64,000 nt of DNA from Lindgomyces ingoldianus (GCF_010093535.1 NW_022985164.1:59708-123707), one strand, 5' to 3'; numbered from the stretch's first letter, positions 24,017-35,151 are shown. Numbers and translations are program-made. Notes: a model not told the origin generated them from the letters alone.

Positions 24017-25342
24017 CTAGGTATGATAGGTTGTTAAATAGATTGTAATTAGTAGTTTAACGCTCTGCAAGCTCCTCTTGTGCACGCAGAGCTGGGAGCA
24101 CTTCTTCTGGATTGAAAGGAACAATGCCTGTACGCTTAAAACTGCCTAGAATTGTACGCTAGGTAAATGTCTTTAACTTAATTTTATAGAGAGAAGCTAG
24201 GAACTTAGTCTTTATAAACAAGCTTGCACTAGTCCTTACAGCAAAGTTAAGCTCCTGCCTATAGTGCCATTTTATAGGCTAGAAGCAGCCTACATCTAAT
24301 AGCTAGAGAAAGTGAGTTGTGTGAGGAGGGAGCGCGTATAGTTAGATCTTATTGTTATAGGCGTATTTAACTAGCTTATAGGTAACGTGGCTTTTATAAC
24401 TGTCTATAAGGAGCATCCTCTAGGCGCCTTTTGTACAATCCTTTGTTATACAGTTAAAATGCTAGATAAAATTGTAGGACAGTTAATCATTACTATACGC
24501 AGTATTACTAGTGCTAATTAGGTAGTTATCTAGCAGCTCTATGCACCACCTCTTAATAATACTTAAGGCCTTAATAATTACTATAGGAGCTATAGATTCT
24601 CTACTAGCAGAGACAGCCTTAATAAGGGTAATAAGCTCCCTATTATTGCTGTAAGGCATATAGCAAAGAGACTTATGTTTAGTGTACATATATTAACTCT
24701 TTATAACACTAATTCTTATACTAAATTTATTAAAATTCTAGATATCTTAAGGTATAATCCTATGCTTATTAACCTTCTTCTTAAAGCTATTAAACTACTC
24801 TAAAATAGCAGCAGGCTGCTAAGTAAGCTTTTAGGCAACTTTAATAAGCTTTTATTTCTGTTGCGCAAATTATAGGTGTCTTTTAAGCTAATTAGTAGGC
24901 TATTTCCTGCCTACTATAGGAGGCTCTCTATTTTTATTATACGCAAGCAGCGCGTTTGCTGTGCTCTGTATAAGCTTATGTTAAACACTAAAGCTAATAT
25001 TGTTAATATAATTAATAAACAGCTTTAGCGTAACTTTTTAATTACTTATAAAGACTTAGTTTGTTTTTTAATACATAGATTAATTACGCCTACCTTAGTA
25101 GGCCTGTTTAAGTTGCTAGTAGAGTAGGTTGTTGACGCGGGCGTACAACGCCAGATTTGGATTTTCATGCTGCAGAAGCTCTGCAACTGCATGCTTAATA
25201 CGAGCTGCAGTAGCTCTATAGTCTGCAGATTAATTAGGAGGCATTAAAGGTGAATAGAGCTTAATTGGCAGGTTAAATTAACGCGTTTTTAAAAGGATTT
25301 AATTAATTAATTGTTAAGCTGGGTATGATTGTTGAGCCTGCA

Positions 25343-25379
25343 GGCCCGCGCGCAGCGCGGGCCTTTTTGTTCCAAAAAG
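25343..25379. repeat. Double hairpin in the right TIR
   Basis: Stem 2: GGCCCGCGC (25343-25351) with GCGCGGGCC (25355-25363). Stem 1: CTTTTTG (25363-25369) with CAAAAAG (25373-25379). Compared with the left TIR, a T-A pair is replaced by C-G in stem 2 and the loop-proximal pairs of stem 1 differ, yet both stems remain perfect. Confidence 0.85.
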
Positions 25380-25409
25380 TTGATTAGTTAACCCGTCGGG
25401 GCCCGAGTA

Positions 25410-28400
25410 AGTATACTTGCCTGACCACCATAACTTCTAAGACTGCTTAAGGGTGGAAGGTGAAATCCAAAGCTATAGCATGAAGGAGGGGCAGTGCCTA
25501 AATGCGAAACTCAATTTAAAGAAAGCAGTAGTGGAGTACAAGTGCTAGTATTATACGATAGGCAATATCACCACAAACTAGCGATCCCAAACCAAACAGG
25601 AACCCTTAATAAACTGTCATGAAAGACACAGCCCAGACTGTGCGAACCCACCAGTATTCTTCTTCAATCTCTTTTCAAATCCCCACCCTCAATACCGTCA
25701 TGACTCTTCACAGGAACACACATCTCCTCACTACTCCCACTACCACTAATACCGCCAACCATCCCACTAACCATCACCCCAAGTGTTAAAGACCCATGGC
25801 TGTTTAACACCATTGCGCCACCTTCCACACTTGTTAAATTCTTGAAATCTAATTCTAAACTCGTCCTCCTCATCCTCAAATAACATGCCGGAATGTGATA
25901 ATGATAAACAGTGGAATCATCTTAAGGTTAACTAAGAAGGGTTATGGAGCCAAAATTAGGGGATCCTTACGTTGACTGAGAACAACAGGCTAAGCTAGAG
26001 CTAAGAAGCTAGTGACAATGTGTATAGGAATAGCGTCAGTAAAGTCATACACTCCAAGTTAGTAAAGCCAACCGTTGGGATTCTGCTCAAATTATTCGTT
26101 ATTTCTCGTTCTTTCCGGTTTCTGGGGTGGAGAGGGTACATGCCTAGACAGCGGAGCGGAAATCAAGCGTGAATTTTACTCAGCGGAGAGACAACAACGG
26201 CTGCGTACGTCGTTCATGGGTACCCGCTGTCATGGTGTTAGTAGGAATGATGGATTTGATTGGATAAACTTCCAACATTTGCGTAACCGGTTGACAGGGT
26301 CTCGTAGTCTATGGAATTGGTATCAATCCACTTGCGCTTAAGAGTACCTACGATGGTATGCTCCAGACTTGCGCCAGCCTCTGCGTCCACCCAGAACCAG
26401 TGAATGTGCATAATTAGTTTGAGGTGGCTAAAGATATGTGTTATTATCCCAAGTTCACCCGTGCACCTTAGTTCAGTTGTGCCGGCGGTTCTGAGATCCA
26501 TCGTTAGTATAAGCCCTTCCGCTGCGGAATTGCGGTTCGCCACCGAATGTTTCGAGGCTGAAAGAGTACTTTAAGGAAAGTGACGTAAGGATTGCGGTTG
26601 TCCTTTATCTCCAAACGAATCTCCTCTCTGACAGTCATTATGAGTGGCCCAAGTCGAAGCAATAAAGTTGTATTATATTAGGTGAGTCATATCTTCCAAC
26701 TAAGAATTTAGATAAGGCGTTCATCATCCAGGTGTGCATAAAGGGCAGTGGGAGTCACCATACATTTCTTCAGCGCTGTGGCCCGTGCGCACATATAACT
26801 TCTTTCAAAATAGCTGTTTTCAACCCCCTCAGACCACATACATCCATAACCTCTCAAGCTCGATTCCAAAGTACTGTCACTGTATTTGGGTTGCGTGAAT
26901 AAAGATAGAGAAATCGCTCAAAGCACTCCACTGTCACCACAGGCGTGCAGTGTTGACACACCAGATCAGTCTATTTATCAATTCCTCTTTTGCAAAAATG
27001 ACCGCTTTCTAGTCTGTGATTGGGATTGCATCTTCCCGCTCTGTTAGGTTATGTATCTGTCTTGTGTTGTGAACAGTCCCAGAAATATCAGTTAGAAAAC
27101 TGTAAGAAAAATACAAGATGTTGAAAAAGTGGCTGCGCGAGGCTCCTCAGACTACCTGAGAACCACCAGTACGAAAAGGGGTTTTTAACCACTACGACAA
27201 GAATGGGGACACTAAAGGGAGGCATATAATACTAATTTCCAGGACATTTCCTCTACTGTCTACCTTCTATTGAACCACGTGTAGCCCTTCTCGTTTTAGG
27301 TTCGCTTAGCTCATTCGCTTCCGCAATCTTGCTACCGCAACTCGACTCTTCTTTGTAGCGCGGAACGCAGTTAGATAGGACCCGTTCTTCTTTACGCCTT
27401 CTTTCCCCCCTAATCTAGTGCTCTTTCTCTTCTTCATGCACATCACATTGCACCCACGCCAGGGTGTTCAAAACAGTACCACAGTCCAAGCATTTTCACA
27501 AACTGTGCCGCCGTGTCTCGTTTAACTCGGACGATTTAACGCTAGGGCCTAGGGCGTTGCTACGCTCTCAACTATATCGGTTAATAGTCCTCAGTCTACG
27601 ACTTTCACCGCACATCTCTTTCAAACGATACAATCGTTCAACTGCAGCTAGTCTTGCTCCCTAATGGCATCCTAGGAATATAACGCGAGCAGTAAGAGCC
27701 CTTCTTTAACTCTGCCGGTTCCCCAATCTCTACGCCTTTCCTTTGCAGGTGTGAACAATCGTTTCGAAATCGCAGCCTCCATGAAGAAAGTGCCTACAGA
27801 ACCACTCCAAGGAGCGAGATCACCAATGAGCGGGAACACTCACCAGACTAACTAGAGTTTTGCATGCGAATCCACAACTGAGTTTCCTTCCTCTCCAGAG
27901 AGCCTCCCCTCCGGCGGCATCCTCAAACTACCCAGTCCATTACTGGCTCGTACCCATCGTTTGGGTTTATTGTCCAATGAAGACATACATCTTATTAAGA
28001 TAAATTATAGCTAAAAAAGAAAAATGCATTCACTACACTTCCCAAGAGACTCCGCGGTAATGAGACCATCAAACTACGCAGTCCTTTACAACTTAGTACT
28101 TGCTAAGTCCTTTGCACGAATCAGTCAGGTATAACTGTTCCGTAGGATTTACTGAGGGCAAATCGTAAGGTCTTTGTGTCCAGTGATATGTCACAGCCAT
28201 TGTAAAGTTTATTTACAAATGAACTCGATCTGCAAGACATGGTGTTATATCAAAGCCATCTATACATCAGCTTTCTATGTCAATATTGAACGGCCACAGG
28301 CTCCCAGCTTGTTCTTCGCTCATCCTAGGCTCGCCAGAGTCCGACTCTTAAGCTCTCTTCATCCACATTTCAAATGGAGACGCATTTAGCTCTCTAGCTA

Positions 28401-28449
28401 TCTCTTAGCAAGTCACACACACCTAACCATCAGTACTTATTCTGGTCAT
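25410..28449. other. Gene-poor segment, no gene assigned
   Basis: Ordinary composition resumes here. Only short frames are present. One 44-codon minus-strand frame (26504-26638, beginning MTVREEIRLEIKDNRN) followed by readable fragments down to about 26100 may be a gene relic, but I do not recognise it. CT-rich tracts at 27240-27420 look promoter-like with no gene attached. Nothing else supported. Confidence 0.5.
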
Positions 28450-29884
28450 TTAGGCGAGAAACAACCTCATAAGTTGTGCATCATTAAAATCTTCCCAATG
28501 TTTTGGGTGCCGGGTCATTTCTTCTGGTGATGACTGATGTGGAGAAGAACCCGGCAATCCTAGTTCGTTCCAACGCTGAGATAACTCAATCAAAACCTGA
28601 CAAGGGCTAGCTACACCTTTGCTCTAAGATGTAGCGCAGCAGTGTATGGTCTGAGTAGTGTTTGATCAAGAGTCCGAGCAGATGATAGTTTTGGAACCTA
28701 GCCTCTTAAGCCAACTTCAAATATCTGCCCACGTATCGAGATGATCTCCTCGCGTTTCCCGTCTTAAGGCGTATTTTCCCGTGCGGGTTGCCAAGGTCAT
28801 TATAGAATAGAGGCAAATCGCTCAGTGGCTCAGTCACCATATATGGTGTTTCATTGGGAAAGATAAATGTTGGCTCGATAGTAATGGATTGTCAATCAAT
28901 TACAGGCGTTATGCAGGTGGTCTCATCCTCGGATACGAAAATGTTCCTTACGGGGCAATTGGGGTGCAGAAGCATCGGTTCTACAATATCCTAGATGCCG
29001 GGATTTTTTATTACTTCTCTGATGACTGTTTCGTTAACTTCTAATAGGCGGAGGTGTTCGTGAAAGATTTCACTAGAATATGTTGAGCCCGCGAGGATGG
29101 TTGGAGATATCGAAAAACCTGTGTCGATTAAGTCGGAGCGATACGAATTTAAATCAGCCCCTAAGTGCGCTAGATAAAGTTAGCGCCCGGAAATAACCTG
29201 AAAACAGTCGTGACGGAATAGATATGAGTTCACAAGGCTCTTGGTTTGAGCTTCTCCTGTCGTAGTAACGAATTTCTGCTCGTTGCGAGCACCAGAAATA
29301 TGATGGACAGTGCGGCTCTACGCAGATATCGCCAGTGAAGACCAGTTTTGAAGAGTATCTAAAGGGCGCATCCGAAAAGGAGAGGCTTTCGTATGCGGGA
29401 AACAGTAGTTCTGCCATCTCTTTCGCTAATTTTGCAACGGCCTTCATAAATTGCATTTGTTGGTGTGTTCATTTCATTCCATACACACGCAGCTGGGCAC
29501 TAGAGCTATATTCCATAATGATATACTCGGCTCCTATTGGGTTTGCAGGACCGTCGCTCTAATCCTGGATATTTGGCACTGGAACATTGGTTCGAGGACG
29601 AATGTGGGCCATAGTCGCGGCTTCGGAACTAGTGGCCAATCTTGCAGTTTCAGCGGTTCGGAGCGAAATTCTTACCACAACTTTATTTCATTATCCTTTG
29701 TGAAGAGGAAGGCTCTGTTGGAGGATCCTTCTACCTTCCTTTGCTTGAATATCTCTTTGGTACTTGGACATGCTTGTATTGCCTTATTGCATAAAATGGA
29801 AAAATCGAAGTCGATATGACGGGCACCTTGCTGGGCTTTACCGTCTTTAAGCCAGCGTCCGCTTGTATATGTAAATGGATCCAA
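28450..29884 (-). pseudogene. Aminoglycoside-phosphotransferase (APH)-like gene, broken
   Basis: Fungal APH-family proteins begin with DLFNYTSGRWL; here the minus strand opens MDPFTYTSGRWLKDG at 29884. The ATP-binding N-lobe part IGAEYIIMEYSS follows near 29540. The catalytic-loop block reads MLLHPNCPVRNIFVSED near 28960-28990 (the family has HxDLxxxNIFV, so the catalytic Asp is missing) and VIDWQS follows. The C-terminus LSQRWNELGLPGSSP...LMRLFLA ends at a stop at 28450-28452. At least two in-frame stops (one Trp codon to TAG near 29561) and several frame changes separate the blocks. Dead copy of a kinase-like phosphotransferase of unknown substrate. Confidence 0.85.
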
Positions 29885-30117
29885 TCTTATTTGGGTTTGT
29901 GTTCGGCATGTAAAGCGGCAGGCGGCATATTTCGTATCATCGCAGTTGCTAAGAAGGTAAGGAGGGGCAGCGTAATGAACACTGACGTGGAAGAAAGGTG
30001 AGGAATGACCCCCAGCATATTTAAGAAGAGCATGTGGGGACGGCGTCGCTGGAGAGCCACTGGAATTTATATGTTGTTGATAGCGCTGAGAACTAAGGGC
30101 TTAGAGCTACGCTTACT
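29885..30117. other. Short spacer
   Basis: No feature recognised between the APH pseudogene start and the gag fragment. Confidence 0.4.
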
Positions 30118-30566
30118 AGGTTTGACGGCAAGCCATACAGATTTAAGACATAGTTGCTGAACGTCAGAGCTAAAATATCTGTGGATGGCGAGGCAATTAG
30201 GAATGCCACAGCTTAGTTCCACTTCATATGAGGCAACTAAGAGCCTACCTTACAGCTACCGTACTACTGCTGCTGCTACACGCGGAAGAACGAGGTGAAT
30301 AAGACTACGAGACGATCGTATAGGAGCTAAAATGAGGATACAGCAACCCTAACGAGACTGGTAAGGTCTAGCAGGCTCTGCATAAGCTCCTAGTAGTTTT
30401 TATACGGGCTACAGCTATACAGTCGTAAAGCAGCCAGTAGTCTAACGACCAGAGCTAAAGCCAGACTACTATTGGCCCGACACTGAGAAAGGAGAATATT
30501 AGGCTTTAAAGGGGCTGGGTACAATTGCTATAGCTAATTCCCCGAGAGAGGCGTGCCACAACCTCC
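30118..30566 (+). pseudogene. Retrotransposon gag fragment
   Basis: Reads FDGKPYRFKT, LLNVRAKISVDGEAI and FHFI-GN with stops at Trp/Gln, the pattern of gypsy gag N-terminal domains (FDG..YRF...L..V.AK...DGEA). It is cut at 30566 by the hAT-2 insertion; the remaining part may continue at 33658-33790. No LTR found nearby. Confidence 0.55.
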
Positions 30567-30589
30567 CATGGTGTTTAATAGAACGTAGT

Positions 30590-30710
30590 ACTGTTCCTAC
30601 TGTTACTGATAGTAACAATCTCTTAGCAGTTAGAACAAAAGTGAATTGCCTGCCGTTACTGTACAGTTAATGAGGCTATAGTTACTGCAGTAACTGCCTA
30701 TACTGATTGA
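30590..30710. repeat. Subterminal GTTACTG motifs, left end of hAT-2
   Basis: CTGTTACTGATAGTAAC, CCGTTACTGTACAG and GTTACTGCAGTAAC (a palindrome) occur in succession. Matching motifs lie at 33472-33490 (the same palindrome) and 33524-33632. Such subterminal arrays are the usual hAT transposase binding sites; that role is inferred. Confidence 0.7.
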
Positions 30711-30923
30711 TTTCTTAGTGTTTTGGTAACGCGTTCGCGGAGGACGTTTTCGCGCGTAGTAGTACGAGGGCTGCTGTGGAACAGGAGGTGTCAAAACGCG
30801 CACTAATACACCAGATTTCGTACCTTTTCAACCATCCTATCCATCGTCAGTACAGAATAGTGAATTAACTCCTTGATTTACCTACTTCTCGCCTCCAATA
30901 TTGCCTCCATCGTCACCATAAGT

Positions 30924-33518
30924 ATGCGAAAATTCCTCCAAACTCCACGTAGCACTCAAAGGTCGCAGCACCAGTTTAACGTTGCTCATTTAAGTACTCT
31001 AAAGCCTCACTTTACAAGCTCTTGTCGCCTTAAGAAGTTAAGGGCTGTCTCTTAGAGCTCTTAGAGCTCCATAATTAAGGCCTCATCCTCTAGTGTTTCT
31101 TCACCTGCGCTTCAACTAGCTAATCCCTATTCTCACAAGTTTCCTGAGGACTCTCGCCTTAACAACAGCCTAAATTTCAACATTAAGTGGGACAATATCT
31201 GGACTAGAGGTCGCCAGCTGAAGCCTAGGGGCCTTAGATATCACGTGAAGAGCTTAAGGGAGCTTTCTAGGAGGACTCAAACGTCTCATATATAGAAATA
31301 CGGCGCGGATCTAGTGTACGTTGACGAGGAAGGCAAGCGCTTAAAGATCTGGCTCTGCAAGTTTTGCCATCAGCTAGGTACAAAGGATTGTGCGAAGACT
31401 GTCGATTCTACAGCCCATATTACTGCCCACCTCTGGAAGAAGCACAAAGTCGACGCCTTCAAGGGCAACTATCTCCCAGATAGCCCATCGCTCTATCGAG
31501 ACCCGTTTGAACTAGCGAAGATTGCTGGAAGTGGTGCTGGAAGCTCTCACACGCCGTGGCAGGAGGAAGGATTGCTGAGGGCTCTCGTTGATTTCACGAT
31601 AGTTGGAGATGTCTCGTTTCGCCAAGCCACATCGTCAGAGTTTCGGGGCCTTATCACCTGGAATCGACTCAATCTTCTGGCTGCTCTACCATCTGCCCCC
31701 GCCACACTGTCAACTTATATCCGGGATGCATTAGAGGCTCAGAAGGAGGAGATTCAATTAATACTAAATTTAAGTAAGAGTAAAATTGCGTTAAGCGCGG
31801 ACGTGTGGGAATCTCCAAACTATCACTCCTTCCTAGCAGTAGTTACTCACTTTGTTGGTAAGCGAGATAGTCCGTGCGCTATTGTCAACCTCAAATCTGA
31901 CTTCTATCTAGATGCCGATAACAAGGCTCGAGAAGTCCTCATTGGCTTTAAAAATCTACTTGGAGACCACTCTGGATCGAACCTCGCCCGCGCAGCTATT
32001 GTAGTTATTAATAAGTACAGCATTGCGTTAAAATTCAGCTGCTTTGTAGGGGATAATGCCTCTAACAACGATAGAACCTTCATCCGTGCCCTTAACAAGC
32101 ACCCTAAGCTCTCTGTAAGCAATACACACCAAATACGCTGCGCAGGGCATATAATTAACCTGATAGCTAAGTCTATCATCTATAGTAAAGGTTTAAGCAT
32201 ATAGGAAGAAGAGCTTTCTCACTGTGCTCCTCGCGATTAGTTTAAGCTATATCAGAGGCGTGGAGCAATTGGCAAACTTCATAACTTCGTGAACGCAATT
32301 ATAGCCTCACATAAGCAGAGAGAGCTCTTCGCCACTATCCAGCGTCAAGTCCTCAAAGAGGACTCTCTCTGGACGTTTAGCACGCTCAAACTAGTGCAGG
32401 ACGGCGGGATTAGATGGAATTCCACCTACCTGATGCTCCTCCGCTGTTTAGATCTCAAAGAGGCTATCTCAAAGTTTACATACCAATAGAGGGCTGCCAA
32501 CAAGCGTGAGATTAATAAGCGCAATGGTTTTAGCCCTCTAGCTAACACCCTTACTAACAAGGATTAGGATAAGGCTAAGCAGCTTGTAAACTTCCTTAAG
32601 CCTCTCTATTAGATAACCAAACGCCTTGAAGGAGATCTAGGTATAAGCGGATATAGATCTCTCTGGCAGACTCTCGTAGATCTCCAACACCTCTAGATTT
32701 GCTTTTATAAGGCCCAGAAAATAGCACAGTCCTCCTACTTTAAGGAGCTCTGTAAACGCGGCATCAGCAAGCTGACGACGTACTTTATAACTCTTGTAAT
32801 AGATCCTCCTATCTCGTACTACTGCGTTGCGACTTTTTTAAACCCATCTCTACGCCTTATCTGGTTCCAAGACAAGTAGGCGTCGTTTACAACCTAGTAG
32901 AAGAAGGCTGAGAAGAGCGTGAGAGAGATCTACGCACAATACAAGGCTCAAGAGCAGGAGCAAGAGATAGAGATACCCGCTAAAAGTCGACAACGTAAAA
33001 CACTAGGTGGCAAGTACCACAACAAGCAGTTTGCGGAGACTCTGCGCGTTAATCTCCACCTCCTCACTGGATCCTCGAGCGCCAAGAAGGCACGCATGGC
33101 AAACGAGCTGCAGCAGTACATCGATACTGCTCAATCCGATCTCCTAGTTGCAGCCGAAGACGATATAATCTATGGAGATCCGCTCACTTGGTGGCATCAA
33201 ATTGGGCGTAAGCACTATCCGACGCTGTACAAGATAGCCCTTGATTTTCTATCTATCCCTGCGACAAGCTGTGAGTGCGAGAGGTGCTTTAGCAAAGCTA
33301 GAAGAACCATTACGATCGATCGGAACCAGCTATCGCCTTCCACGATCGAGGCTCTGCAGCTACAACGTAACTGGATTGCCAGAGGACTCGTTCACTCGGA
33401 GTTGAACAATCTCCGCGACTATATTGGGAAGATTGTGTCAAAATCAAGCCCTCTAGAGCCTCCAGAAACACCAGTTACTGCAGTAACTGCACCAAACAGT
33501 AGCTTCACTATCAATTAA
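30924..33518 (+). pseudogene. hAT-2 transposase with in-frame nonsense mutations
   Basis: A single frame runs from ATG 30924 to the stop at 33518 (864 codons). Domains: BED-type zinc finger (CKFC...H...H, about 31350-31445), RNase H-like core with SADVWESPN near 31795-31820 and CFVGDNASNND near 32041-32073, and the C-terminal hAT dimerisation domain (WWHQIG...LDFLSIPATSCECERCFSKARR, 33189-33305). Inactivated by about eleven in-frame TAG codons, several between 32202 and 32900 at expected Trp or Gln positions; no frameshift. It shares little with hAT-1 beyond the superfamily motifs. Confidence 0.93.
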
Positions 33519-33635
33519 CTTAGCAGTAACTGTTACTGCTAGTAAGGCCGTTTTAATTCACTCTTTCCGTAAGAACGAAACCCTATTACCGTCAGTAACG
33601 CCTAAAAAACACTACTGACAGTAACAGTTACGTTC
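33473..33635. repeat. Subterminal GTTACTG motifs, right end of hAT-2
   Basis: GTTACTGCAGTAAC, CAGTAACTGTTACTG, CGTCAGTAACG and GACAGTAACAGTTACG succeed one another. The first overlaps the 3' end of the transposase frame (VTAVTAP), so binding-site sequence is also coding. Confidence 0.7.
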
Positions 33636-33657
33636 TAATAAACACCATGCAACCTCC

Positions 33658-33976
33658 CACCAATTGTATCAACGCGCCTATGCTGATCTTATCCCTTCCG
33701 GTATCATCCTTACCTCAGCCACACAGTCGCAGCCACTAGCTGAGGATGACTTTAGTCCTTGCTCTAATAGCTCTTAAGACACCTCGGTCTCTTTTCCTAC
33801 CAGGGTAATTTAGGACAGAAATATGTACCCTATTCACTTCTACTTATTTCTAGCAAGGGGTTTTACCGGAAAGTATACTCGAACTGTGGTCTACTTTTTG
33901 TGAAAGCGTACTGAAGAGGGCTGCGAACGAAAACAACTCCCTTGGCAAGCTGCGCATTTGTACTTACTATCCCACC
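33658..33976. other. Spacer downstream of hAT-2
   Basis: The first ~130 bp may continue the gag fragment interrupted by hAT-2; the rest is the 3' flank of the MDR gene. No other feature seen. Confidence 0.4.
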
Positions 33977-35151
33977 TTAATCCCCACCTACCTTCAAAAC
34001 AATCTTCCCTCTTACCCTCTTCGTATTGATCAGATCCAACGCCTATTGCCTGTAAGCATCCCTCTTGCTAGATTGACCACGATACTCACGTCAAGAACAT
34101 CCTCCCATGCAAACACCTTCTCAACATTCACCTTCATCTTCCCTTCTTTCACAAACCCCACCAACCTCTCCAAACTCGCATGATCTGGATACCCACTAAA
34201 AAACACGTACTTCCTCGGTGTTCCTCCAAACCACGCCGGCCAAAACATGTTGACAAATATGTACCACAACGTCCAATACGTGCCATGCATATAGTCTCCA
34301 ATATTCAAGAATATGCTGCCCTCCTTCAAAAACCCCTTACTATTCCGATACAAATCCTGCGCACCAACCGTGTCAAGCACGAAATCAAACGGACGATCCC
34401 CAAATTCCTTCGCCAGATATTGATGCAGAGGAGCATTAGCGCGATAATCAATAACCCTACTCGCTCCCAAGCTCTTCGCCATCTCAACATTCGGCGCCGA
34501 GCACGTGCCCACAACTTCTTTAGCCCCAAGCGCAACAGCGGCTTGTACAAACATGGAGCCACAGCCTCCACTAGCGCCATTGACAAGAATCCGGTAGTCG
34601 TTGTGTTCGGGGACCTTACCGTATTTATGGATGAGGAAGGCCATTACTCCACCTGCGCCGATGACGGATGCTTCTGCCATTGTTAGGGCTCCTGGGACGA
34701 CTGCGAGGGCGGAGGTTTTAGTGTCGAGGCATATGTATTCGCAGTAGGTTCCATAGCCTCTGAAATGGGATTCGCGGGGCAGCATGCCGAATGTTTTGAT
34801 TCCTACTTGTAAGTCCTCCTGTGCGTCAGGACCGCGAGCGAGGACCGTGCCGGAAAATTCCGCCCCAGGCGTGGAATTCGCGCGCACGAAAATCGATGGG
34901 AAGAGGTTCATGAGCTTGGTGTCAGAAGGACTGACTCCAACATAGGCAACTTTGATGAGAACCTGACTCCCAGTAGGCGGCCTAGGAGTTGGAAGGTTGG
35001 TGAGCTGGAGTACCTTGCGATGGGGACCTGACTTGGAAAAGGTCCATGCTTTCATGGCTGGTGGGAGAGGAGCAGAAGCCATGTTTGCAGTCGGGAATGG
35101 AAGAATACTGGATGGCAGATAGAGATGTGCAAAGAAGAACGAGGACATCAA
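33977..35151 (-). CDS. MDR-superfamily quinone oxidoreductase-like protein
   Basis: Two exons, 34090-35151 and 33977-34042, separated by a 47-bp intron (GTGAGT...CAATAG). Splicing replaces a non-conserved tail by ALDLINTKRVRGKIVLKVGGD, which fits the family's C-terminus, so I prefer it over the unspliced frame. The protein has an N-terminal GroES-like domain (VLIKVAYVGVSPSDTKLMN) and a Rossmann domain with NGASGGCGSMF, the NADP(H) site of zinc-independent MDR enzymes. No catalytic zinc ligands of alcohol dehydrogenases are visible. Probable NADPH-dependent quinone/enone reductase, cytosolic or mitochondrial. The first ATG gives a hydrophobic N-terminus (MMSSFFFAHLYLPSS); the ATG 23 codons later (MASAPLPP) is an equally good start. 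About 375 residues. Confidence 0.88.

Larger units (their letters stand above)
20370..25244 (-). pseudogene. DDE_1 transposase (pogo/Tigger type), split by hAT-1
   Basis: Reading starts at an ATG at 25242-25244 (MPPN) and goes down to about 24030, then resumes beyond hAT-1 from about 20900 to 20370. Visible blocks: an N-terminal DNA-binding region, an eroded first Asp block (NFNKFSIRI), an internal 68-residue open stretch at 24483-24689 (ITLIKAVSASRESIAPIVII), the second Asp block LLIDSYKSH, then LLDVGCF and FKRTGIVPFNPE, and the basic tail (KLQYKRTIRINKFKRKV) at about 20400-20450. These are family hallmarks of CENP-B/jerky/pogo transposases. Nonsense codons replace Gln and Trp. Confidence 0.85.
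19985..25407 (-). mobile_element. Tigger/pogo-like DNA transposon with long hairpin-bearing TIRs
   Basis: TIRs of about 90 bp: both ends carry CTC(A/G)GGCCCCGACGGGTT going inward, then two hairpins, then GGCTCAACAATCATACC. TA lies outside both ends (19983-19984, 25408-25409). The minus strand carries a DDE_1 transposase. A hAT element is nested inside; without it and its 8-bp duplication the element is about 2.3 kb. Its right end is the exact boundary between AT-rich and ordinary sequence. Confidence 0.9.
30567..33649 (+). mobile_element. hAT transposon (hAT-2), lightly mutated
   Basis: TIR CATGGTGTTTAATAGAACG on the left and its reverse complement with one mismatch on the right. The perfect 8-bp duplication CAACCTCC lies at 30559-30566 and 33650-33657. 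Length 3,083 bp. Several GTTACTG / CAGTAAC motifs cluster within 160 bp of each end. Composition is near normal, so this insertion is younger, or less mutated, than hAT-1. Confidence 0.96.

Noticed and set aside
34180..34686. 168-residue plus-strand frame
   Set aside because: Antisense to the MDR oxidoreductase coding sequence.
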